Assembly: GCF_030582395.1 (NCBI RefSeq)
Contig: NZ_CP104381.1
Location: 930,001 to 994,000 of the forward strand
Reading direction: 5' to 3'
Length of the DNA: 64,000 nucleotides
Source: Ralstonia pickettii
GTDB taxonomy: Bacteria; Pseudomonadota; Gammaproteobacteria; Burkholderiales; Burkholderiaceae
Shown piece after piece: positions 1 through 8,761 of this stretch. Below the pieces are notes generated by a model. It saw only the letters and a program-made list of their open reading frames with translations, searched no databases and was not told where the DNA came from. The position numbers and the translations under genes are program-made. The stretch's first letter is position 1; every line of letters begins with the position of its first letter.

Positions 1-727
1 CATAGGCAACGCCTCGCGCGCCCAGCGTGACAATCACGTGCCGCGCACCCTGCGCGTGGAGATCCGCGGCGGCATCCAGAGCCGCTTCCGGCGAATCGAC
101 CGGCCGCGCTGTGAGCAACGCGGCTTCGGTTTCATTCGGGATCAGGTAATCGCAGGCGGCGAGCCACGGGGTCGGCAATGGACCGATCGCAGGTGCCGGA
201 TTCAGGATGACCGTCTTGCCAAGCCGCTGGCCCAGCTTGAGCGCACATTCCACCGCATCCGGTGGTGATTCCAACTGACAGACGATCACGCGTGCGCGCT
301 CGAACGCGGCACGCTGCGCTTCGATCATCGTTGGCGTCAGCATTTCGTTGGCGCCGGCCACGATGACGATGGTGTTCTGGCCGCTGTTGGCCACGGTCAC
401 GCACGCGATGCCGGTCGCCGCCCCGGCGTGCACCGACACCATCGATGTGTCCACGCCTTCGCGGCGCAGGCCCTCGCGCAACGCGGTGCCGTACGCGTCA
501 TCACCCACGCAGCCGAGCATGGCGACACGGGCCCCCAGGCGTGCGGCTGCCACGGCCTGGTTGGCGCCCTTGCCGCCGGGGATGGTTTCCAGCGCAGGGG
601 CTGCAACCGTTTGCCCGGGACGCGGCAAGCGGGGCGTGCGGATCACGAGATCCATGTTCAGGCTGCCGACGATCAGCACGTCGGCAGCGGGGTGCGCAGA
701 AGAGGCGGAAGGGCGCTTGGCCACCAT
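1..727 (-). CDS. rbsK: Ribokinase (partial, C-terminus beyond the left edge)
   Basis: Phosphorylates ribose to ribose-5-phosphate in the cytoplasm so that imported sugar can enter the pentose phosphate pathway. The frame is open from ATG at 727 to the left edge, so about 242 N-terminal residues are visible and the C-terminal ATP/catalytic-base region is missing. The PfkB-family start is clear: a GSLNMD strand near residues 21-26, then PGGKGANQA near 50-58, the substrate-binding glycine motif. It is the last gene of the rbs operon, 37 bp after rbsR. The family call is firm; specificity for ribose rests on the operon context. Confidence 0.9.
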   Translation of the reverse strand, partial: MVAKRPSASSAHPAADVLIVGSLNMDLVIRTPRLPRPGQTVAAPALETIPGGKGANQAVAAARLGARVAMLGCVGDDAYGTALREGLRREGVDTSMVSVHAGAATGIACVTVANSGQNTIVIVAGANEMLTPTMIEAQRAAFERARVIVCQLESPPDAVECALKLGQRLGKTVILNPAPAIGPLPTPWLAACDYLIPNETEAALLTARPVDSPEAALDAAADLHAQGARHVIVTLGARGVAY

Positions 728-764
728 GTCGGGACGACGTCGAAAGCGTGAAAGGAAGACGGAA

Positions 765-1805
765 TCAGGCGGCGCGGGCCGGGCGTTCGGGTTCGGCGGT
801 CGACTCGCGCAAGGACAGGCGCGGCGGCAGCACGATGCGGCGTGCGCGCGGCTCTTCCACAGGATGCCGCAGGGCGTTGTCGCCGAGATGCTCGAGCAGC
901 GTCTGCGCGGTGGTCTCGCCGAGTTGGCGGATCGATTGGCCGACCGTGGACAGCGCCGGATAGACGTAGCGGCTCAGTTCGATGTCGTCAAAGCCGATCA
1001 CCGATAGGGCCTTCGGAACGGGAATGCCCAGCTCGGCGGCGGCGCGCAGTGCGCCGATGCCCATCAGATCGTTGCCGGCAAAGATCGCGGTGGGCATTTC
1101 GCCCTCGGTCAGCAACTGGCGCGCGGCGCGGTAGCCGCCGGGGCTGGTGAAATCGCCTTCGGCAATGCGGGCGGCGGCTTCGGGCACACCCGCCTCGCGC
1201 AGCGCGCGGTGGAATCCGGCCAGGCGCTCTGCCGTCACGCTCAGCGACGATGGACCGCTGATGCAGGCAATACGGCGGTGGCCGAGGTCCAGCAGATGCT
1301 TGGTCGCAAGGTAGGCGCCTTCTTCGTGGTCGACCTGGACCTGATCGGCCTGGATGCCTTCAGTCGGGCGGTCGACCATCACGATGGGCAGGGCGGATTC
1401 ACCGAGCGCTTCGATCAATGCCGTGTCGGGCCCGGCGCTGCTGACGATGATGCCGTCGACGCGTTTTTCCATCAGCACGCGCAGGTAGTCGCGCTGCTTG
1501 CGGGGGTCGTCGTCGGAGTTGCAGAGGATGACGCTGTAGCCGGCGGCGGCGCACACGTCTTCAATGCCCCGCGCCAGCTCTGCAAAGTAGGGGTTGGTGG
1601 CCGTGGGCACGAGCACGCCGATGGTGCGCGTGGTGCGGTGCTTGAGCGAGCGGGCCACGGCGCTGGGCACGTAGCGAGTGGCCCGGATGGCTTCTTCCAC
1701 GCGCTTGCGCGTCTCGGCGTTGACTGGCCTTGTGTTGTTGATGACGTGCGAGACGGTGGTGAACGAAACTCCGGCCAGCGCGGCCACATCCTTGATGGTT
1801 GCCAT
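765..1805 (-). CDS. rbsR: LacI-family ribose operon repressor
   Basis: 346-residue LacI/GalR regulator. The N-terminal helix-turn-helix (IKDVAALAGVSFTTVS, residues 4-19) is followed by the hinge helix region and a periplasmic-binding-protein-like effector domain, with the usual family length. In this family the repressor leaves its operator when the sugar or sugar phosphate binds. It lies inside the rbs operon between rbsC (18 bp gap) and rbsK, which suggests autoregulation. The likely operator is the perfect palindrome CGCAAACGTTTGCG at 5494-5507 upstream of rbsB. The sensed ligand is inferred to be ribose from context. Confidence 0.9.
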   Translation of the reverse strand: MATIKDVAALAGVSFTTVSHVINNTRPVNAETRKRVEEAIRATRYVPSAVARSLKHRTTRTIGVLVPTATNPYFAELARGIEDVCAAAGYSVILCNSDDDPRKQRDYLRVLMEKRVDGIIVSSAGPDTALIEALGESALPIVMVDRPTEGIQADQVQVDHEEGAYLATKHLLDLGHRRIACISGPSSLSVTAERLAGFHRALREAGVPEAAARIAEGDFTSPGGYRAARQLLTEGEMPTAIFAGNDLMGIGALRAAAELGIPVPKALSVIGFDDIELSRYVYPALSTVGQSIRQLGETTAQTLLEHLGDNALRHPVEEPRARRIVLPPRLSLRESTAEPERPARAA

Positions 1806-1823
1806 GACGATCTCCTCGGTCTC

Positions 1824-2831
1824 TTAATGGTGCTTGCTGCGGTTGCGCTTGCTGCGATAGGTATCCATGACCACGGCTGCGACGATGACCGCGCCCGTGA
1901 TGATGCGTTTGGTGGGCTCGGAGGCGCCAATCTGCGCAAGGCCCGATTCGAGCACCGAGATGATCAGCACGCCGAACAGCGTGCGCACGACCGACCCCCG
2001 CCCGCCCATCAGGCTCGTGCCGCCGATCACCACGGCCGCGATCACCTGCAGTTCCATGCCGACGCCAGCATTCGGATCGGCGGCTTCCAGGCGCGAGACC
2101 TGGAACAACGCAGCCAGGCCCGAGAGCAGCCCCATCAGCGCGAACACCGCAATCTTGTATGGGCGCGGATTCACGCCCGCCAGCCGCACGGCTTCTTCAT
2201 TGGTGCCGATGGCTACCAGGTAGCGGCCGAACACCGTGCGCACCAGCACGATCTGGCCAACCACCGTGATGGCAACCGCAATCAGGAACGACGGCGCGAT
2301 GCCCAGCGCGATCGGGTTGGCGAGCCAGTCGACCGCGCTGCCGATGTACACGGTGCGCGAATCGGTAAGGCTGTAGGCGAGGCCGCGCGCCATTTCCAGC
2401 ACGCCCAGTGACACGATGAACGACGGGATGCCCCAGTGCACCGTGACTGCGCCGGTCAGCATGCCGGCCGCCGTGGCCAGCGCCACGCCCGCCAGCGCTG
2501 CGGGCAACACGCCCCAGCCGAACTTGGTCATGGCCACGGACAGCACCGACGCCGACAGCGCCAGCACCGAGCCAACCGACAGATCAATGCCGCCGATCAT
2601 CAGGATGAACGTCATGCCCACCGCCATCACCAGCAGGTCGGGGATCTCGTTGGCGATGGTCGTGAACGTGGGCAGCGAGAAGAACGTCGGCGACAGCGTG
2701 CCGAACAGTACCAGCATGGCGACCAGCGCAGCGAGCAACCCGCCAATCGTGCCAAGCGACATGCCCAGCGCCGCGCGCGCGCCGGCAGTCGCAGCGGGCG
2801 GCGTCGGGGGCAGGGTGGAATCAGAGCGCAT
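1824..2831 (-). CDS. rbsC: Ribose ABC transporter permease
   Basis: 335-residue inner-membrane permease of the carbohydrate-uptake-2 family (RbsC/AraH/XylH type). It has many hydrophobic segments and the typical stretches GGIDLSVG and GGTSLMGGRGS, where the permease contacts the ATPase. The frame is open further upstream to 3227, but the ATG at 2831 is preferred: it gives the normal family length and overlaps the rbsA stop by 11 bp, suggesting translational coupling. It works with RbsA and the periplasmic RbsB to import ribose. Confidence 0.92.
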   Translation of the reverse strand: MRSDSTLPPTPPAATAGARAALGMSLGTIGGLLAALVAMLVLFGTLSPTFFSLPTFTTIANEIPDLLVMAVGMTFILMIGGIDLSVGSVLALSASVLSVAMTKFGWGVLPAALAGVALATAAGMLTGAVTVHWGIPSFIVSLGVLEMARGLAYSLTDSRTVYIGSAVDWLANPIALGIAPSFLIAVAITVVGQIVLVRTVFGRYLVAIGTNEEAVRLAGVNPRPYKIAVFALMGLLSGLAALFQVSRLEAADPNAGVGMELQVIAAVVIGGTSLMGGRGSVVRTLFGVLIISVLESGLAQIGASEPTKRIITGAVIVAAVVMDTYRSKRNRSKHH

Positions 2832-4401
2832 CTGCGGTCTCCGAGGGGAATTGAGGTGCAGGGGACTCGGATTCTTCCGATTCACCGAAGGCAGCGGCGA
2901 GCAACGCGTCCTGGCTCCAGCCACCGCGTTGGAAGATGTGGGTGAGGCGTCCGGCGCGCATAACGCCAATGCGATCACACAGTTGCATGAGTTCGCGCAG
3001 ATCGCTCGACACCACGACCAGCGCCTTGCCTCGCGCGGCCAACGCCTCGAGCAGCGTGTAGATGTCGAATTTGGCGCCGACATCGACGCCTCGCGTCGGC
3101 TCATCGAACAGCAGCACAGGCGTGTCGCGCTCCAGCCAGCGGGCAATGGCCACTTTCTGCTGATTGCCGCCGGACAGCTCTCCCACCGGCTGTTGCGGAC
3201 CCGCGCACCGGACACGCAGGGCACCAATGTGCCGGTGCGCCAGCGCTCGCTCTTGCGCAGGTTGCAGCCACCCCCGTTTCGTCACGACCGGCATGTTGCC
3301 TAGCGCGATGTTGGTCGCGATGGGCAGGCTCAGCATCAAGCCTTCGTCCTTGCGGTCTTCGGTGAGCAGGCTGATGCCGTTGCGTACCGCGTCGCCTGGC
3401 GAGCGGATGCGCACCGGCGCCAGCGGTGAGCCCGCTTCGACAGTGCCCGCGTCCGCACGGTCTGCACCGAAGATCAACCGCAGCACTTCCGTGCGCCCCG
3501 CGCCGACCAGCCCCGCGATGCCAAAGATTTCCCCCGGCGCCACGTCAAAGCTCACGTCGCGCACCGCCGGCGTACGCGTGAGGCCGGTGACCCGCAGCGC
3601 CGGTGAGCCGTCACCGGGCCACGGCGCGCGCGTGGCACGTTGCGTTTCGGATGCCGCGGCCACTTCGCGACCGACCATCGCCTGGATCAGCGCATCCTGC
3701 GTGACCGTCGCAGCCGGCGCATCGGTCACGAGCTTGCCGTCACGCAGCACGACGATGCGATCGGCAATGCGCGCGAGTTCGTCCAGTCGATGAGAGATGT
3801 AGAGGATCGCCACGCCTTCGCGGCGCAGCGCGTCGATGCGCTCGAACAGCGTGGCGCTCTCGTGCGCGCTCAGCATCGCCGTCGGCTCGTCGAGGATCAG
3901 CACACGGCATGCGCTGGCCAGCGCGCGGGCAATCTCGATCATCTGCCGGTGGCCGATGCCGAGCGTCTGGACGGGCGTCCACGGGTCGAGGTCCAGGCCG
4001 ACGCGAGCGAGCGCTTGTGCGGCCCGATGGCGCAACGCGGAGCGATCCACGAACCCGAGCCGCCGGGGCAGGTCGCCCAGGAACAGGTTTTCGGCCACCG
4101 TCAGTGTGGGCACCATGCTCAGTTCCTGCAGCACCATGCGCACGCCCAGCGCTTCGGCTGCGCTGCGCGAATCGGGTGCGTACAGCGCGCCAGCGAGCGT
4201 CATCGACCCGGAAGTCGCCGTCTCAAGCCCGCAGAGGATCTTGGAGAGCGTGCTCTTGCCGGCGCCGTTCTCCCCCGTCAGGGCAAGCACCTCGCCCGCG
4301 TGCACGTCAAGATCGATATCTCGCAGCACGGGGGCGGCGTAGTGCTTGCTGAGCGCGGAGACGCGCAGCAGCGGCGTGCGGGGTTCGTAAGCGGCAGACA
4401 T
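2821..4401 (-). CDS. rbsA: Ribose ABC transporter, double ATP-binding protein
   Basis: 526-residue ATPase with two fused nucleotide-binding domains, the normal architecture and length for RbsA/MglA/XylG proteins. The first domain has Walker A GENGAGKST at residues 43-51 and Walker B LILDEPTAML. The second has the degenerate Walker A GLVGAGRTE, the signature LSGGNQQK and Walker B LLFDEPTRG, all typical of this subfamily. It energises import through RbsC. It sits between rbsB (29 bp gap) and rbsC (overlap). Substrate assignment comes from the neighbours. Confidence 0.92.
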   Translation of the reverse strand: MSAAYEPRTPLLRVSALSKHYAAPVLRDIDLDVHAGEVLALTGENGAGKSTLSKILCGLETATSGSMTLAGALYAPDSRSAAEALGVRMVLQELSMVPTLTVAENLFLGDLPRRLGFVDRSALRHRAAQALARVGLDLDPWTPVQTLGIGHRQMIEIARALASACRVLILDEPTAMLSAHESATLFERIDALRREGVAILYISHRLDELARIADRIVVLRDGKLVTDAPAATVTQDALIQAMVGREVAAASETQRATRAPWPGDGSPALRVTGLTRTPAVRDVSFDVAPGEIFGIAGLVGAGRTEVLRLIFGADRADAGTVEAGSPLAPVRIRSPGDAVRNGISLLTEDRKDEGLMLSLPIATNIALGNMPVVTKRGWLQPAQERALAHRHIGALRVRCAGPQQPVGELSGGNQQKVAIARWLERDTPVLLFDEPTRGVDVGAKFDIYTLLEALAARGKALVVVSSDLRELMQLCDRIGVMRAGRLTHIFQRGGWSQDALLAAAFGESEESESPAPQFPSETADAL

Positions 4402-4430
4402 GGCTGGCGGCGCCTGGCCGGTCTGTGGCG

Positions 4431-5390
4431 TCAGGAGCGCGTGACGAGGTTGACCGGTGTCTCGACGACACCTGACAGCTTCGCCTGCGGCGTCTTGGAG
4501 GCCAACGCCTTCAGCGCGGTTTCGATGCCGTAGACGGCTTGCTGATCGGCGTGCTGATCGGCAGTCGCGACGACACGCCCATCCGCCAGCATGGCCTTGA
4601 TGGCGTCGATGTTGTCATAGCCGCCAATCAGCACCTTGCCCAGCTTGCCGGCTGCGCGCACTGCCGAGACGGCGCCGATCGCCATGTTGTCGTTGCCGCA
4701 CAGCAGCGCCTTCAGGTTGGGCTCGGAGCGCAGCATGGCGGCCGCCACCTTGTTGCCCTTGTCGATCTCCCACTCGCCCGATTGCACGCCTGCGATCTTC
4801 AGCTTGGCGGCCTCTGCCGCGTCCTTGAAGCCGGCGGTGCGCTGCTGGGCGTTCGTGGTGGTCGGAATGCCTTCGATGATGCCCACGGCATCGCCCGGCT
4901 TGAGCGACTTGGCGACGAAGTCGCCCACCAATCGCGCGCCCTTGCGGTTGTCCGGCCCCACGAAAGGCACGTTAAGGCCTTTTTCCGAGAGCGCCGCCGG
5001 GTCCAGCCGGTTGTCGATGTTGATGACGAGAATGCCCGCGTCCACAGCCTTCTTGACGACGGGCACCAACGCTTTGGAGTCGGCCGGCGCGAGCACCAGC
5101 GCATCCACACGCGCCACGAGCATCTGCTCGACCAGGCGAATCTGCCCGGCGGTGTCGGTTTCGTCGCGAATGCCGTTGGTCAGCAGCGTGTAGTCCGACG
5201 CGTGCTCCTTTTGATGCTTGCGGGCGCCGTTCTCCATGGTCAGGAAGAACTCGTTGGCGAGCGACTTCATGACCAGCGCCACCTTGGGCGGCTTGTTGGC
5301 GGCATGCGCGAGCGAAAACGGGAACGGCAGAGCAGCGGCTACGGCAGAGCCCACGCCAAGTTGCAGGGCGCGGCGACGGCGGATATCCAT
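4431..5390 (-). CDS. rbsB: Ribose ABC transporter periplasmic binding protein
   Basis: 319-residue sugar-binding protein of the peripla_BP_4 type. A basic N-terminus with four arginines (MDIRRRRALQLG) and a hydrophobic stretch ending in AHA near residues 28-30 form a signal peptide; the arginine run resembles but does not fully match a twin-arginine signal. The mature protein carries family features such as LANEFF, NIDNRLD and GGYDNIDA. It delivers ribose to RbsC/RbsA. As first gene of the operon it has a likely operator about 105 bp upstream. Another pentose or hexose remains possible, but rbsK and rbsR favour ribose. Confidence 0.9.
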   Translation of the reverse strand: MDIRRRRALQLGVGSAVAAALPFPFSLAHAANKPPKVALVMKSLANEFFLTMENGARKHQKEHASDYTLLTNGIRDETDTAGQIRLVEQMLVARVDALVLAPADSKALVPVVKKAVDAGILVINIDNRLDPAALSEKGLNVPFVGPDNRKGARLVGDFVAKSLKPGDAVGIIEGIPTTTNAQQRTAGFKDAAEAAKLKIAGVQSGEWEIDKGNKVAAAMLRSEPNLKALLCGNDNMAIGAVSAVRAAGKLGKVLIGGYDNIDAIKAMLADGRVVATADQHADQQAVYGIETALKALASKTPQAKLSGVVETPVNLVTRS

Positions 5391-5493
5391 GGTGTCTCCT
5401 CCAGGAAGAGGCCTGTCTGAGGCGGGTGGGTGCGGGGCGTCGCTGCCGTGTCACGCCGTAAGGCATTCCTAAGGGCAATCGCGCCTCGCTCTT

Positions 5494-5507
5494 CGCAAAC
5501 GTTTGCG
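5494..5507. promoter_or_regulatory. Putative RbsR operator (14-bp perfect palindrome)
   Basis: CGCAAACGTTTGCG is a perfect inverted repeat with a central CG, the classic form of a LacI/GalR-family operator. It lies about 105 bp upstream of the rbsB start, just downstream of a possible TTGACT -35 on the minus strand. That placement would let bound RbsR block the start of the rbs transcript. No second copy was noticed in the window. Confidence 0.75.
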
Positions 5508-5748
5508 TACCTCAAAGTCTCGGCTACCGCGCAACAGAAGTCAATGAAATTGCGCTCGTCACCGCATAAGGAAAAACCCCTAGCGACGGTGCGTTCGCGA
5601 CGGGCGTCCAAGTTGCGCCGCGGAAGTGGCTGGATAGCCCTATCGGACGTGGTTGATTGTTTTGGTCCACAATACGGCCTGCCGCGTGGCCATCCCGTTT
5701 TTCGGGCTTCGCAAATCCCCTTGCTGCGACGCGGAATCCCCCGACACC

Positions 5749-5782
5749 TTAGTTGACCGATTTTGTCGGGTTCCTTTATACT
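5749..5782 (+). promoter_or_regulatory. isc operon promoter overlapped by a type 1 IscR-like site
   Basis: A -35 TTGACC (5753-5758) and a -10 TATACT (5777-5782) are separated by 18 bp, 33 bp before the iscR ATG. Overlapping the -35 is TTGAC-N7-GTCGG (5753-5769), which matches the spacing and outer bases of the known type 1 IscR site (YYGAC-N7-GTCRR). This predicts repression of the operon by cluster-loaded IscR. Confidence 0.78.
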
Positions 5783-5814
5783 TGAGCAAAACGATCAGGT
5801 ATTTCCCCGACGCC

Positions 5815-6408
5815 ATGAGATTGACCACCAAAGGCCGCTTTGCGGTCACCGCCATGATTGACTTGGCGCTACGCCAAGAGCAGGGCCCGGTCACGCTGGC
5901 TGGCATCAGCCAGCGTCAGAAAATTTCGCTGTCGTATCTGGAGCAGCTGTTCGGCAAACTGCGCCGCCACGAAATCGTGGAAAGCGTGCGCGGCCCGGGC
6001 GGCGGCTACAGCCTCGCGCGCCGTGCCGACGACGTGACCGTTGCTGACATCATCATCGCCGTGGATGAGCCGCTCGATGCGACCCAATGCGGCGGCAAGG
6101 GCAACTGCGGCGGCGAAGAGCATGTCGGCGGCCATACCGGCCGCTGCATGACGCACGACCTGTGGGCCACGCTCAATCAGAAGATGGTCGAGTATCTCGA
6201 TTCGGTGTCGCTGCAGAACCTGGTCGATCAGCAACGGGAGCGTCAGCCCGAAGTGATCCAGGACATGCGTGAAGCGCGTCCGGCGCGCCGCGAACGTGCC
6301 CCGGCACGCGCGCGCAGTGTCGACGCGCCGGCCGCCACCTCGGTGGCCGCCGAGCCGGTCAAGCGCGCCCCGCTGGTCAACTCCGTTTTCAGTCTGGCGC
6401 AATCCTGA
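5815..6408 (+). CDS. iscR: Rrf2-family iron-sulfur cluster regulator
   Basis: 197-residue Rrf2 regulator that senses iron-sulfur status and represses the isc operon when it carries a [2Fe-2S] cluster. The winged helix-turn-helix includes [13 protein letters not shown] and [12 protein letters not shown]. Candidate cluster ligands are Cys92, Cys98, Cys111 and His114, the C-x5-C...C-x2-H pattern of E. coli IscR with seven extra residues between the second and third cysteines. The tail after about residue 140 is longer than in E. coli (162 residues in all there) and rich in Arg, Ala and Pro. First gene of the isc operon, 73 bp before iscS. The ATG at 5815 gives the conserved [11 protein letters not shown] start. 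Confidence 0.95.
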   Translation: MRLTTKGRFAVTAMIDLALRQEQGPVTLAGISQRQKISLSYLEQLFGKLRRHEIVESVRGPGGGYSLARRADDVTVADIIIAVDEPLDATQCGGKGNCGGEEHVGGHTGRCMTHDLWATLNQKMVEYLDSVSLQNLVDQQRERQPEVIQDMREARPARRERAPARARSVDAPAATSVAAEPVKRAPLVNSVFSLAQS

Positions 6409-6481
6409 TTGCGCGAGCGTGAGGCCGGCCACGACGCCAGCCCCGCACAAGAACACCGCCCCCACACAAGGCAGACAAGAT

Positions 6482-7699
6482 ATGAGCACCCTGCAACTTC
6501 CCATCTACATGGACTATTCCGCGACGACGCCGGTGGACCCGCGCGTTGTCGACAAGATGATTCCGTATCTGCGCGAGAGCTTCGGCAACCCGGCTTCGCG
6601 CAGCCACCCGTTTGGCTGGGAAGCCGAGAAGGCCGTCGAGACTGCGCGCGAGCAAGTGGCTGCGCTGGTGAATGCCGATCCGCGCGAAATCGTCTGGACG
6701 TCCGGCGCCACCGAATCCGACAACCTGGCAATCAAGGGCGCTGCCAACTTCTACAGCAGCAAGGGCAAGCACATCATCACAGTGAAGACCGAGCACAAGG
6801 CTGTGCTGGACACCACGCGTGAGCTGGAGCGCCAGGGCTTCGAAGTGACGTATCTGGACGTGAAGGACAACGGCCTGATCGATATCGACGTCTTCAAGCA
6901 AGCCATCCGCCCCGACACCATCCTCGCCTCGGTGATGATGGTGAACAACGAGATCGGCGTCATTCAAGACATCGAAACGCTGGGCGAAATCTGCCGCGAA
7001 AAGGGCGTGATCTTCCACGTCGATGCTGCCCAGGCCACGGGCAAGGTTGAAATTGACCTGCAGAAGCTGAAGGTCGACCTGATGTCGTTCTCGGCGCATA
7101 AGACGTATGGTCCGAAGGGCATCGGGGCGCTGTACGTGCGCCGTAAGCCGCGTATCCGCATCGAAGCGCAAATGCACGGCGGTGGCCACGAGCGCGGCAT
7201 GCGTTCGGGCACGCTGGCGACGCATCAGATCGTCGGCATGGGCGAGGCCTTCCGTATCGCCAAGGAAGAAATGGCGACCGAGAACGAGCGCATCCGCATG
7301 CTGCGCGATCGCCTGTATCGCGGCCTCAACACGATGGAAGAGGTGTATGTGAACGGCGACATGGAAGCGCGTGTGCCGCACAACCTCAACATCAGCTTCA
7401 ACTTCGTGGAAGGCGAGTCGCTGATCATGGCGATCAAGGACGTCGCCGTGTCGTCGGGCTCGGCCTGCACGTCGGCCTCGCTGGAACCTTCGTACGTGCT
7501 GCGTGCGCTGGGTCGCAACGATGAACTGGCGCACAGCTCGATCCGCTTCACGGTGGGCCGCTTCACCACGGAAGAAGAAGTCGATTACGTGATCGAACTG
7601 CTCAAGAGCAAGATCGGCAAGCTGCGCGACCTGTCTCCGCTGTGGGAGATGTACAAGGACGGCGTGGATCTGAACAGCATTCAATGGGCGGCGCACTAA
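6482..7699 (+). CDS. iscS: Cysteine desulfurase
   Basis: 405-residue class V aminotransferase-fold enzyme. It uses pyridoxal phosphate to take sulfur from cysteine and passes it as a persulfide to IscU and other acceptors. The PLP-binding lysine is Lys207 ([10 protein letters not shown]), and the persulfide-forming cysteine is Cys329 in SGSACTSAS. The length equals that of E. coli IscS (404). The ATG at 6482 is chosen because the conserved start ([12 protein letters not shown]) follows closely; the longer upstream frame overlaps iscR. Located between iscR and iscU. Confidence 0.97.
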   Translation: MSTLQLPIYMDYSATTPVDPRVVDKMIPYLRESFGNPASRSHPFGWEAEKAVETAREQVAALVNADPREIVWTSGATESDNLAIKGAANFYSSKGKHIITVKTEHKAVLDTTRELERQGFEVTYLDVKDNGLIDIDVFKQAIRPDTILASVMMVNNEIGVIQDIETLGEICREKGVIFHVDAAQATGKVEIDLQKLKVDLMSFSAHKTYGPKGIGALYVRRKPRIRIEAQMHGGGHERGMRSGTLATHQIVGMGEAFRIAKEEMATENERIRMLRDRLYRGLNTMEEVYVNGDMEARVPHNLNISFNFVEGESLIMAIKDVAVSSGSACTSASLEPSYVLRALGRNDELAHSSIRFTVGRFTTEEEVDYVIELLKSKIGKLRDLSPLWEMYKDGVDLNSIQWAAH

Positions 7700-7767
7700 G
7701 GCGCGGCGTTTGACGAACAACGGATAACGGCGCCCCCGCGCCAGCCAACGATTGATAGAGGTGTGAA

Positions 7768-8169
7768 ATGTCTTACAGCAACCAAGTTCTGGACCATTAC
7801 GAAAACCCGCGCAACGTCGGCTCGTTCGAGAAGGGCGACGACACGGTCGGCACCGGCATGGTCGGCGCACCGGCTTGCGGCGATGTGATGAAGCTGCAGA
7901 TCAAGGTCAACGAGCAGGGCGTGATCGAAGACGCCAAGTTCAAGACCTACGGCTGCGGTTCGGCCATCGCTTCGTCGTCGCTGGTGACGGAATGGGTGAA
8001 GGGCAAGACGCTGGATCAGGCACTGGAAATCCGCAACACGGCAATCGCTGAAGAGCTGGCCCTGCCGCCGGTGAAGATTCACTGCTCGATCCTGGCCGAA
8101 GACGCCATCAAGGCAGCCGTGGCCGACTACAAGGAAAAGCACGGCTCGGCCGAGCAGAAGGCTGCTTGA
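7768..8169 (+). CDS. iscU: Iron-sulfur cluster scaffold
   Basis: 133-residue scaffold on which [2Fe-2S] clusters are built before HscA/HscB-assisted transfer. The three conserved cluster cysteines are visible: Cys37 (PACGD, with Asp39), Cys63 (YGCGSA) and Cys106 (KIHCS, after His105). The LPPVK motif just before Cys106 is the HscA recognition site. Length and sequence fit IscU rather than SufU. It begins 68 bp after iscS with an AGAGGTG-type ribosome site. Confidence 0.97.
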   Translation: MSYSNQVLDHYENPRNVGSFEKGDDTVGTGMVGAPACGDVMKLQIKVNEQGVIEDAKFKTYGCGSAIASSSLVTEWVKGKTLDQALEIRNTAIAEELALPPVKIHCSILAEDAIKAAVADYKEKHGSAEQKAA

Positions 8170-8195
8170 GCCGGATTGGATAGAAAGGAAGCAGC

Positions 8196-8516
8196 ATGAT
8201 CACCCTGACCGACAAGGCCGCGCAGCACGTTTCCCGCTACCTGACCCGCCGTGGCAAGGGCGTGGGCCTGCGCGTGGGCGTGAAGACCACGGGCTGTTCT
8301 GGCTTGGCTTACAAGCTCGAATACGCAGATGAGATTGCCGCCGAAGACCAGGTTTTCGAATCCAACGGCGTCAAGGTGATCGTCGATCCGAAAAGCCTGC
8401 CCTACATCGACGGTACCGAGCTGGACTACGCGCGCGAGGGGCTGAACGAAGGGTTTCGCTTCAACAACCCGAACGTGAAGGACGAGTGCGGCTGCGGCGA
8501 GTCGTTCCGCGTGTGA
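8196..8516 (+). CDS. iscA: Iron-sulfur assembly A-type carrier
   Basis: 106-residue HesB/IscA-family protein that carries iron or clusters to target apoproteins. The three invariant cysteines are Cys34 (TTGCSGL) and the C-terminal pair Cys98/Cys100 (ECGCGESF). The length matches E. coli IscA (107). It starts 26 bp after iscU with AGAAAGGAAG as ribosome binding site. Position in the operon separates it from the similar SufA and ErpA. Confidence 0.96.
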   Translation: MITLTDKAAQHVSRYLTRRGKGVGLRVGVKTTGCSGLAYKLEYADEIAAEDQVFESNGVKVIVDPKSLPYIDGTELDYAREGLNEGFRFNNPNVKDECGCGESFRV

Positions 8517-8526
8517 GCGGGGCATA

Positions 8527-8727
8527 TTGAAGCAGGCGATTGTCGGTTTCGAGCGGGACGAGGAGGGCCATTGGGTCGCCCGTCTCGCTTGCGGACACGG
8601 GCAGCACATGCGCCACGAACCGCCCTGGCAACTGCGGCCCTGGACTGAAACGGGAGCCGGCCGCGCCAGCAAGATCGGCGTGCTGGTGGAATGCCTGAAG
8701 TGCGACCGGGGCGAGCCGGTCGAATAA
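8527..8727 (+). CDS. DUF3565 small protein within the isc operon
   Basis: 66-residue protein starting with TTG, 10 bp after iscA. It is recognisable as DUF3565, a family of small proteins of unknown function, from [15 protein letters not shown] and a C-terminal CLKC. The Cys/His spacing (CGHGQHMRH ... CLKC) looks suited to binding zinc or another metal, but that is inference. A Rho-independent terminator follows its stop closely. A role in cluster assembly is possible from position only. Confidence 0.75.
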   Translation: MKQAIVGFERDEEGHWVARLACGHGQHMRHEPPWQLRPWTETGAGRASKIGVLVECLKCDRGEPVE

Positions 8728-8737
8728 GGAACACGAG

Positions 8738-8757
8738 GCGGCGCGGCCGCTTTTTTT
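8738..8757 (+). terminator. Rho-independent terminator or attenuator before hscB
   Basis: GCGGC (8738-8742), a GCG loop and GCCGC (8746-8750) form a 5-bp GC stem followed directly by seven T residues. It ends 4 bp before the hscB ATG, inside the isc operon, so it probably lowers rather than abolishes read-through. Confidence 0.7.
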
Positions 8758-8761
8758 ATTC

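Larger units (their letters stand above)
5391..5814. other. Divergent regulatory region between rbsB and iscR
   Basis: This 424-bp gene-free stretch separates the leftward rbs operon from the rightward isc operon. It holds the rbs palindrome at 5494-5507, a tentative minus-strand promoter for rbs (TTGACT at 5544-5539; only a weak -10, GAGACT at 5521-5516, after 17 bp), and the isc promoter with an IscR-type site at 5749-5782. Reading frames crossing it have no recognisable domain and are taken as chance. Confidence 0.8.

Noticed and set aside
6389..7870. A 493-codon minus-strand frame
   Set aside because: It is antisense to iscS, whose catalytic Lys and Cys are intact on the plus strand; composition is typical of a shadow frame.
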